Of a stretch of 5,747 bases of DNA, positions 1 to 4,460 are shown in pieces. The notes below the pieces were generated by a model, which was not told where the DNA came from, did not search any database, and saw only the letters and a program-made list of their open reading frames with translations. The stretch covers positions 469,919-475,665 of the forward strand of contig CP070644.1 in NCBI GenBank assembly GCA_020354155.1. The letters are read 5' to 3'. The position numbers and the translations under genes are program-made. The stretch comes from Nitrospiraceae bacterium (lineage in GTDB: Bacteria > Nitrospirota > Thermodesulfovibrionia > UBA6902). Every line of letters begins with the position of its first letter. Positions within the stretch are counted from its first letter, which is position 1.

Positions 1-381
1 AATACCTTTATGTTTTCTTATATCGTCAGGATTGCATTCAGGTACCACAAGGGGTACCTCAGGGTCCATCCTCCAGGCGCTTGAGTTGTCAACAACAACA
101 CAGCCGGCCTTGGCAGCAACAGGGGCAAACTGCAAGCTTCTGTCTCCACCCGCAGAAAAGAGAGCAATATCAATACCGTCAAAGACATGCTCGGTAAGTA
201 CTTCTACAGCAATGGGAATGCCATTAAAATCAATGCTCTTTCCCAATGATCGTTCTGACGCAAAGAGGCGGAGCTGCTCAACCGGGAAACTTCTCTGTTC
301 AAGAGTCGCTATCATCTCGTTACCCACTGCTCCCGTGGCTCCAACGACAGCTACTATGTAGTTATCTTTTTTCTTTAACAT
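1..381 (-). CDS. asd: Aspartate-semialdehyde dehydrogenase, N-terminal part (cut by window edge)
   Basis: The enzyme reduces L-aspartyl-4-phosphate to L-aspartate-4-semialdehyde with NADPH, the branch point to lysine/diaminopimelate, threonine and methionine; it is cytosolic. The 127 visible codons stay open to the window edge. They show the Rossmann motif GATGAVG (residues 14-20), the FSAGG segment (75-79), and the family signature DNSSAWRMDP (98-107) followed by VPLVVPECN. The last motif normally reads VPEVN, so the Cys is a mild variation. The catalytic Cys and the rest of the roughly 335-residue protein lie outside the window. The ATG at 381 is preceded by AAAGGA about 9 bases upstream; another ATG ten bases upstream is out of frame. 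The gene lies 17 bases after the leuB stop, so the two are almost certainly co-transcribed, an arrangement common in many bacteria. Confidence 0.95.
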   Translation of the reverse strand, partial: MLKKKDNYIVAVVGATGAVGNEMIATLEQRSFPVEQLRLFASERSLGKSIDFNGIPIAVEVLTEHVFDGIDIALFSAGGDRSLQFAPVAAKAGCVVVDNSSAWRMDPEVPLVVPECNPDDIRKHKGI

Positions 382-398
382 TCTGATTCATCCTTTAT

Positions 399-1463
399 TT
401 ATTCTGTGACCAGCGTTGCAACAAGGTCACCCACTTCTGTTGTTGTCATTCCCATCTGGCCGGCAGCAAGACCCTTTAAGTGACTTCCCGTTACATTCAT
501 TACAGCTTCTTCAATCTTTTTCCCTGCCCTGTCTTCTCCGAGGTACTCAAGCATGAGGCCGGCAGCGCTGATTGCAGCCAGAGGATTAATTTTGTTCTGC
601 CCCTTATACTTTGGAGCAGAACCTCCGATAGGCTCAAACATGGATACCCCTTCAGGATTCAGATTTCCGCCAGCTGCAATTCCCATCCCTCCCTGTATCA
701 TGGCTCCAAGGTCGGTAATTATGTCGCCAAACATGTTGTCTGTGACAATAACATCAAACCATTCGGGGTTCTTCACAAACCACATCGTGATAGCATCAAC
801 GTGGGCATAATCGGCAGTAATGCCCTGATATTCCTTTGCAACCTCATGAAATGTCCTTTCCCAGAGGTCAAAGGCATAGGTGAGAACATTTGTCTTGCCG
901 CAAAGGGTAAGTTTGTTGTCTTTATTCCGTTTCTTACAATATTCAAAGGCAAATCTGATACAACGTTCAACACCTTTTCTTGTATTGATTGACTCCTGAA
1001 TAGCCACTTCATCGGCTGTGCCTTTTTTCAGAAACCCGCCGGCTCCAGCATAGAGTCCTTCAGTGTTTTCCCTGACCACTACAAAATCTATATGCTCTGG
1101 GCCTTTGTCCTTCAGCGGACATTCAACGCCTGGGTAGAGCTTCACAGGCCGCAGATTAATATACTGGTCAAGTTCAAACCTGAGACGGAGAAGAATGCCC
1201 TTTTCAAGAATACCCGGTTTCACTTTGGGATGTCCGATAGCGCCGAGATAAATGGCATCAAACTGTCTTAATTCATCAGCAGCACTCTCAGGCAGGACCT
1301 CACCGGTTTTCAGGTATCTGTCACCTCCAAAATCAAAGGTGGTGTAGTCAATTCTAAAACTCTCTTTATCAGCAACAGCGGCCAGCACCTTGATGCCTTC
1401 AGCTACAACTTCAGGTCCTGTCCCGTCACCGGGAATTAATGCAATGTTGTATGTCTTGGCCAT
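399..1463 (-). CDS. leuB: 3-isopropylmalate dehydrogenase-type decarboxylating dehydrogenase
   Basis: This is a beta-decarboxylating dehydrogenase of the isocitrate/isopropylmalate family, 354 residues, the usual LeuB length. The expected role is oxidation and decarboxylation of 3-isopropylmalate to 2-oxoisocaproate in leucine synthesis. Visible landmarks are GDGTGPE (12-18), the substrate loop LLRLRFELDQYINLRP with Arg95 and Arg105, Arg131 and Tyr138 in RENTEGLYAG, Lys190 in KTNVLTYAFD, and metal-binding Asp223, Asp247 and Asp251. The substrate loop resembles actinobacterial LeuB, and Leu91 sits where the isopropyl group is normally recognised. The odd point is EPIGGSAPKYKG (277-288): ordinary LeuB has HGSAPDIAG, whose Asp binds NAD+. 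The Lys285-Tyr286 pair here is the one NADP-isocitrate dehydrogenase uses. An AAGGAG sequence 5 bases before the ATG fixes the start. asd follows 17 bases downstream. Tartrate or D-malate dehydrogenase is a less likely alternative. Confidence 0.85.
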   Translation of the reverse strand: MAKTYNIALIPGDGTGPEVVAEGIKVLAAVADKESFRIDYTTFDFGGDRYLKTGEVLPESAADELRQFDAIYLGAIGHPKVKPGILEKGILLRLRFELDQYINLRPVKLYPGVECPLKDKGPEHIDFVVVRENTEGLYAGAGGFLKKGTADEVAIQESINTRKGVERCIRFAFEYCKKRNKDNKLTLCGKTNVLTYAFDLWERTFHEVAKEYQGITADYAHVDAITMWFVKNPEWFDVIVTDNMFGDIITDLGAMIQGGMGIAAGGNLNPEGVSMFEPIGGSAPKYKGQNKINPLAAISAAGLMLEYLGEDRAGKKIEEAVMNVTGSHLKGLAAGQMGMTTTEVGDLVATLVTE

Positions 1464-1518
1464 TCAATCTCCTTGCTCTGATCTCTCGCTTTTAACTTTT
1501 TACCTGTAACTTAAAATA

Positions 1519-1594
1519 TGGTGATCCCAACGGGAGTCGAACCCGTGTTTTCGGCGTGAGAGGCCGACGTCCTAGGCCACTAGACGATGGGACC
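1519..1594 (-). tRNA. tRNA-Glu (anticodon CUC)
   Basis: The 76-base cloverleaf can be folded by hand. Acceptor GGTCCCA pairs with TGGGATC (with one G-U at 2:71), discriminator A is followed by an encoded CCA (1519-1521). The D arm is GTC...GAC. The anticodon arm is TCGGC-CTCTCAC-GCCGA, giving anticodon CTC, and the T arm is ACGGG-TTCGACT-CCCGT. It reads GAG codons. It lies 73 bases downstream of tRNA-Gln and 55 bases upstream of leuB on the same strand. Confidence 0.96.
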
Positions 1595-1667
1595 GCTTTT
1601 GAGTCCAGAGTTATAAGTAAATTGCTGCAAATCAAAACTCGTTACTCCTGACTCAATACTCTAACAC

Positions 1668-1742
1668 TGGCTGGGGCGGGAGGATTCGAACCCCCGGATG
1701 CCGGGACCAGAACCCGGTGCCTTACCGCTTGGCGACGCCCCA
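1668..1742 (-). tRNA. tRNA-Gln (anticodon CUG)
   Basis: The 75-base cloverleaf has acceptor TGGGGCG paired with CGCCCCA, including the U1-A72 pair and discriminator G73 typical of tRNA-Gln, and an encoded CCA at 1668-1670. The anticodon arm is CCGGG-TTCTGGT-CCCGG, giving anticodon CTG for CAG codons. The T arm is GGGGG-TTCGAAT-CCTCC, with one G-U pair. Its 5' end is about 9 bases from the expected start of the promoter at 1758-1786, so it is the first gene of the transcript. Confidence 0.96.
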
Positions 1743-1757
1743 TCAAAGCAACTTCAT

Positions 1758-1786
1758 ATATTACTTAATTTCACTTGATCCGTCAA
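1758..1786 (-). promoter_or_regulatory. Sigma70 promoter of the tRNA-Gln/tRNA-Glu unit
   Basis: On the minus strand, TTGACG (1781-1786) and TAATAT (1758-1763) are separated by exactly 17 bases. The expected start of transcription is near 1751, nine bases before the tRNA-Gln 5' end. This spacing and closeness to consensus fit a strong housekeeping promoter for stable RNA. No comparable promoter is visible directly upstream of leuB. A poor candidate with TATAAC (complement of 1610-1615) lies between the two tRNAs, but its -35 region is weak. Confidence 0.8.
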
Positions 1787-1851
1787 TATTGAATCCTGCA
1801 ACAGGGGAAGTAAAAATGAGGTGTCAGTCAGACGAATAATATCTTTAACTG

Positions 1852-1860
1852 TGTTAAAAT
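1852..1860 (+). promoter_or_regulatory. Possible extended -10 promoter for the UDP-xylose synthase gene
   Basis: TGTTAAAAT matches the extended -10 pattern TGnTAnnnT about 35 bases before the start codon of the downstream gene. No convincing -35 hexamer stands 16-18 bases upstream (the region around 1832 reads ACGAAT). It is therefore either an extended -10-dependent promoter or chance in AT-rich DNA. The region is divergent to the tRNA promoter, so some plus-strand promoter should lie between 1787 and 1880. Confidence 0.35.
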
Positions 1861-1894
1861 ATGAGAAAAAATCATATCCGGAGAGGAAGAGTCT

Positions 1895-2857
1895 ATGAAA
1901 AGGATGCTGGTTACAGGGGGAGCGGGGTTTCTCGGGTCACATCTCTGTGAAAGGCTTATAAATGACGGCCATGATGTATTGTGTGTTGATAATTTTTATA
2001 CTGGCAGGAAGGCAAATGTTTCCAGCCTGATGATGAATCCTCTCTTTGAAATCATGCGGCATGACGTCTGTTTTCCCCTCTATGTTGAGGTAGATGAAAT
2101 TTATAATCTTGCCTGTCCAGCTTCGCCGGTTCATTATCAGTTTGATCCTGTGCAGACGACAAAAACATCTGTCCATGGCGCAATAAATACCCTGGGTCTT
2201 GCCAAAAGGGTAAAGGCAAAGATCATGCAGGCATCAACATCCGAAATATATGGTGACCCGGAAGTTCACCCCCAGCCTGAACCTTACTGGGGGAATGTGA
2301 ATCCAATAGGATTCCGTTCATGCTATGACGAGGGGAAACGATGTGCAGAGACACTTTTCTTTGATTATTATCGTCAGCACAGATTGAGAATCAAGGTTGC
2401 AAGGATCTTTAATACCTATGGGCCCAGAATGCATCCCAACGACGGAAGAGTGGTGAGTAATTTTATAGTGCAGGCTTTGCAGGGAAAGAACATCACTGTG
2501 TATGGAAAAGGGAGTCAGACAAGAAGCTTCTGTTACGTAGATGACCTGATTGACGGCTTTGTCAGGCTTATGGATTCCCCCGATACCTTTACCGGACCGG
2601 TAAACCTCGGGAATCCTGATGAGTTCTCCATCCTTGAGCTGGCTGAAAAGGTAATTCAGATAACAGAATCAAAATCAAAGATTGTTTACAAACCTCTCCC
2701 GCAGGATGATCCTACGCAGCGTCAACCTGATATCAAACTGGCCCGGAAGACCCTGAAGTGGAAACCTCAGGTCAAACTTGAAGACGGACTGAAAGAAACA
2801 ATAAAGTATTTCAGGAAATTACTTTCAGACCCGTCAGCACTTATAGATTATCAGTAG
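1895..2857 (+). CDS. uxs: UDP-glucuronate decarboxylase (UDP-xylose synthase), extended SDR family
   Basis: The enzyme oxidises UDP-glucuronate at C4 with bound NAD+, decarboxylates it and re-reduces it to UDP-xylose, a precursor for surface polysaccharides and glycans; it is cytosolic and normally dimeric. The 320 residues contain GGAGFLG (8-14), Asp32 at the end of beta-2 for the adenosine ribose, and NLACPASPVHY (71-81). STSEIYGDP (114-122) carries the family Ser/Glu pair. YDEGK (144-148) gives the catalytic Tyr-x3-Lys, and ARIFNTYGPRM (169-179) and GSQTRSFCYVDD (206-217) follow. Arg276 in QRQPD fits the Arg that binds the uronate carboxylate in the human enzyme. The ATG has a GAGAGG sequence 8 bases upstream. 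It stands alone: no glycosyltransferase or UDP-glucose dehydrogenase is next to it. dTDP-glucose dehydratase or UDP-galactose epimerase are less likely because the UXS-specific segments match throughout. Confidence 0.93.
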   Translation: MKRMLVTGGAGFLGSHLCERLINDGHDVLCVDNFYTGRKANVSSLMMNPLFEIMRHDVCFPLYVEVDEIYNLACPASPVHYQFDPVQTTKTSVHGAINTLGLAKRVKAKIMQASTSEIYGDPEVHPQPEPYWGNVNPIGFRSCYDEGKRCAETLFFDYYRQHRLRIKVARIFNTYGPRMHPNDGRVVSNFIVQALQGKNITVYGKGSQTRSFCYVDDLIDGFVRLMDSPDTFTGPVNLGNPDEFSILELAEKVIQITESKSKIVYKPLPQDDPTQRQPDIKLARKTLKWKPQVKLEDGLKETIKYFRKLLSDPSALIDYQ

Positions 2858-2887
2858 AAAAACTGATTGTATCTGCAGGAAGTGCTT

Positions 2888-2910
2888 GAAGTCAGAGGCT
2901 AACTTCTTTT
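2888..2910 (+). terminator. Possible terminator after the UDP-xylose synthase gene
   Basis: GAAGT (2888-2892) pairs with ACTTC (2902-2906) and is followed by TTTT. The loop can close further through AG/CT after a C-A mismatch. It overlaps the last codons of the convergent gene. The stem is short, so this is only a candidate. A second hairpin at the stop codon, ATCAGT (2850-2855) with ACTGAT (2862-2867), has no T-run and may simply act as an RNA 3'-end structure for either convergent transcript. Confidence 0.35.
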
Positions 2911-3386
2911 CTTAACTGGCTGGCCTGCCGGGCAACAAATTCATCTGCATCACCGGGGTAATGATAGCCCTGCGGCCTCGCATAAACCGGGGCTTCCTTT
3001 AATTTTCTGATATAAACAAGGTCGTATTCCGCGAGCCAGGCATTCACATAGGTCAGGAGTTTTATAAGTTCTTCCGGTACCTCATCAAGAAGATGAGAAT
3101 CTTCCATTATGATATCCCGTATTTTTATATTGTTGGGATACCAGATCTGCTGCTCTATAAACTCCCGCTCTTCGTTGGATGTCTCATTCTTCAGGTAACG
3201 GTCAAACTCCTGGTTGTTTATTCTTGTAAGAATCTCCAGTGGTGCATATACAAACTGGAGGTGGTCCCGTTTTCCAGAGAGACACTCAGCTTTTGTATCG
3301 AGATACCTGTTTATGGATTGTATGCAAATTCCGCCGATGGCAAGGCCGATCATGCCGCTGATGATTGCGATGAGAGACTGACTCAT
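2892..3386 (-). CDS. Uncharacterised small protein with one N-terminal membrane helix
   Basis: I do not recognise the family of this 164-residue protein. Residues about 4-24 form one hydrophobic helix containing GMIGLAIGG, a glycine-zipper-like packing motif, followed by charged residues; this suggests a membrane anchor with a cytoplasmic helical domain rather than a cleaved signal. Later conserved-looking pieces are FVYAPLEIL (45-53), an acidic helix (59-80), WYPNN (82-86), a helical stretch with HLLDEVPEELIKLL (98-111), and PVYARPQGYHYPGDADEF near the C terminus. No catalytic motif, metal site or DNA-binding motif is evident. The start is well supported: GGAGG lies 7 bases before the ATG. 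Codon usage and strand look like the neighbours, so it is probably a real gene. It has its own upstream promoter and long leader, so it is likely a separate transcript from purN. Sensing, stress or envelope roles are possible but cannot be inferred. Confidence 0.8.
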   Translation of the reverse strand: MSQSLIAIISGMIGLAIGGICIQSINRYLDTKAECLSGKRDHLQFVYAPLEILTRINNQEFDRYLKNETSNEEREFIEQQIWYPNNIKIRDIIMEDSHLLDEVPEELIKLLTYVNAWLAEYDLVYIRKLKEAPVYARPQGYHYPGDADEFVARQASQLRKEVSL

Positions 3387-3560
3387 ACGATAACCTCCGT
3401 AACGCTTTCAATAAATTCTTAATCCTGAAAGGGACATTCCTGTGAAAGGCTGGTTTGTGGTAATGAATAATAAATGCAACAATCTGTTTGTTAATCAGTT
3501 TTTATTTCATCAGAACCGTTGATGTCGTCCCCCCCAAATATGGCTCAGAAAAAAATACGT
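3387..3560 (-). other. Long untranslated leader (or small RNA) upstream of the unknown membrane protein gene
   Basis: If transcription starts near 3560 from the promoter at 3567-3595, about 174 bases precede the start codon at 3386. The stretch has no coding region of note. It holds a small hairpin, CATCA (3508-3512) with TGATG (3520-3524), and a run of seven G on the minus strand around 3530. It also holds two direct copies of TGAAAGG (3426-3432, 3443-3449), with a complementary CTTTCA at 3405-3410 that could pair with the first copy just upstream of the ribosome binding site. No known riboswitch motif was recognised. A small RNA ending before the gene is an alternative, though no strong terminator is seen. 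Confidence 0.4.
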
Positions 3561-3569
3561 TGCAACATA
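3549..3569 (-). terminator. Weak terminator candidate after purN, overlapping the next promoter
   Basis: On the minus strand, TATGT (3569-3565) can pair with ACGTA (3560-3556) around a TGCA loop, followed directly by seven T (3555-3549). The stem is only five pairs with one G-U, so strength is doubtful. It would end purN transcripts, but a transcript starting near 3560 would lack the 5' half of the stem and escape it. Confidence 0.3.
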
Positions 3570-3595
3570 GTACAAAATTGTATCCCCACTGTCAA
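3567..3595 (-). promoter_or_regulatory. Near-consensus sigma70 promoter upstream of the unknown membrane protein gene
   Basis: On the minus strand, a perfect TTGACA (3590-3595) and TACTAT (3567-3572) are separated by 17 bases. The expected start is near 3560. It lies just after the purN stop codon and points to the gene at 2892-3386. It is the best promoter match in the window. Confidence 0.75.
3571..3582. promoter_or_regulatory. Operator-like dyad inside the promoter spacer
   Basis: TACAA-TT-TTGTA (minus-strand reading) is a perfect 5+5 inverted repeat lying between the -35 and -10 boxes and touching the -10. A repressor bound here would block RNA polymerase. It matches no operator I know (not Fur, PerR, FNR or a classical LexA box). 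A chance AT-rich palindrome is possible. Confidence 0.35.
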
Positions 3596-3616
3596 TCCTG
3601 ATGCGTTTATGCTTCA

Positions 3617-4261
3617 TTATCCTTCAGCAGGATTCATAAGGGTCCCGTCAGGTTTGCTGCACTTTAATCTTACCGTCCTGCCATCAAGAGATATCATTCC
3701 TTCTGAAAATAATTTTATGGCCAGAGGATAAATTTCATGCTCTTTCTTCAGGATCCGGGCAGACAATGTGTCCTCTGTGTCATCATCATGGCACGGCACT
3801 GCAGCCTGCGCTATGATCGGCCCTGTATCTACGCCCTCGTCAACAAAATGGACTGTGCAGCCCGAAACCTTGACTCCATAGTCTACCGCGTCTCTCTGTC
3901 CGTGAAGACCGGGAAAAGATGGAAGGAGGGCAGGGTGGATGTTCATTATTTTATTGGGATAGCTGTCAATGAGGCCTTTTCCCACGACTCTCATAAAACC
4001 TGCGAGGACCACTAGCCCTACGCCCCTTTTTTTCAACTCTGAAGCAATAGCTCCATAATACAGGTTCTTTCCATCAAAGTCCCGGGGTTGCATGACGAGC
4101 GATTCAATCCCATGGTTCTTTGCCCGTTCAATTGCATAAGCATCCGGTTTGTCCGTTATCAGGATTGCTATTTCTGCCTTGATGAATCCTGACTCTATAC
4201 GGTCTAGTATTGACTGAAAGTTAGAACCCCTGCCTGAAGCAAGTACGCCAATCTTAAGCAT
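3617..4261 (-). CDS. purN: Phosphoribosylglycinamide formyltransferase (GART)
   Basis: PurN transfers the formyl group of 10-formyltetrahydrofolate to glycinamide ribonucleotide, step 3 of de novo purine synthesis, in the cytosol. The 214 residues match the family length (E. coli 212). SGRGSN (9-14) forms the phosphate-binding loop, and NIHPALLPSFPGLHG (107-121) carries catalytic Asn107 and His109. VHFVDEGVDTGPII (137-150) carries Asp145, equivalent to the third catalytic residue Asp144 of E. coli. The C-terminal tail LKCSKPDGTLMNPAEG is short and hydrophilic. The ATG has AAGGAG about 10 bases upstream. It follows purM on the same strand but after a 199-base gap occupied by a palindromic repeat. 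All catalytic residues are present, so the gene appears intact. Confidence 0.96.
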   Translation of the reverse strand: MLKIGVLASGRGSNFQSILDRIESGFIKAEIAILITDKPDAYAIERAKNHGIESLVMQPRDFDGKNLYYGAIASELKKRGVGLVVLAGFMRVVGKGLIDSYPNKIMNIHPALLPSFPGLHGQRDAVDYGVKVSGCTVHFVDEGVDTGPIIAQAAVPCHDDDTEDTLSARILKKEHEIYPLAIKLFSEGMISLDGRTVRLKCSKPDGTLMNPAEG

Positions 4262-4309
4262 TGTTTATCACTCCTTTTATGATAGGAATCAACTAAATAG
4301 TCTCAGGTA

Positions 4310-4395
4310 AAATTACTTTATACCAAAAAAATATCATTCCCGTCCCGTATCAAGTGCGGGATTAAACTCCGGCGGGAGTCCAGAGAAAGTAATTT
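4310..4395. repeat. 10-bp inverted repeat enclosing the left half of the palindromic element
   Basis: AAATTACTTT at 4310-4319 and AAAGTAATTT at 4386-4395 are perfect inverse copies, 66 bases apart. The left copy lies outside the compound repeat and the right copy lies in its centre. This suggests either terminal inverted repeats of a smaller ancestral insertion or a long-range RNA stem between purM and purN. Confidence 0.55.
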
Positions 4396-4447
4396 GAAAG
4401 ACTGGATTCCGGATCAAGCCTGCCTACTGCAGGCAGATCCGGAATGA
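4334..4447. repeat. Compound palindromic repeat (REP/miniature-element-like) between purM and purN
   Basis: The element starts with TCATTCC and ends with its inverse GGAATGA. Inside are two head-to-head units, each running from TCATTCC to TCCAG (4334-4383, and 4402-4447 inverted), separated by about 18 AT-rich bases. The right unit is a strong hairpin: ATTCCGGATC (4406-4415) pairs perfectly with GATCCGGAAT (4436-4445). Inside it TGCCT (4421-4425) pairs with AGGCA (4431-4435), leaving a five-base bulge on one side. The left unit holds two smaller stems, TCCCG/CGGGA (4343-4347 with 4357-4361) and ACTCC/GGAGT (4366-4370 with 4375-4379). The ends resemble dispersed ATTCC...GGAAT(CCAG) repeats found in many genomes, such as the Neisseria dRS3 family; that likeness is from memory. 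It has no coding capacity, and no clear target duplication is seen. Confidence 0.75.
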
Positions 4448-4460
4448 CAACGAATGAGTA

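Noticed and set aside
480..992. Plus-strand open frame of 170 codons opposite leuB (and a shorter one at 553-810).
   Set aside because: It lies fully antisense to a clearly conserved gene, has no recognisable protein features and no ribosome site of note.
1595..1667. Possible extra promoter between the two tRNAs (TATAAC with TTTTGA or TTGATT upstream).
   Set aside because: The -35 options are weak or the spacer is only 14-16 bases; the promoter before tRNA-Gln is enough.
3415..3445. A nine-codon minus-strand frame starting ATG-TCC in the leader, considered as an attenuation peptide.
   Set aside because: The AGGA in front is too close to the ATG, and the peptide has no run of a regulatory amino acid.
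3502..3515. A minimal ATG-AAA-TAA frame in the leader on the minus strand, considered as a regulatory mini-ORF.
   Set aside because: No clear ribosome binding site precedes it, and such triplets are expected by chance in AT-rich leaders.
3519..3731. Plus-strand frame of 70 codons starting with TTG across the leader and the end of purN.
   Set aside because: Overlaps purN antisense, has an unlikely start and low-complexity sequence; treated as chance.
3785..3802. TGGCACGGCACTGCA resembles a sigma54 (-24/-12) promoter on the plus strand.
   Set aside because: The -12 part lacks TTGC at the right spacing, and it lies inside conserved purN codons with nothing to drive.
4334..4447. The palindromic element considered as a rho-independent terminator between purM and purN.
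   Set aside because: On the minus strand the strong hairpin is not followed by a T-run (the bases after it read CCAGTCTTTC), so a repeat element fits better.
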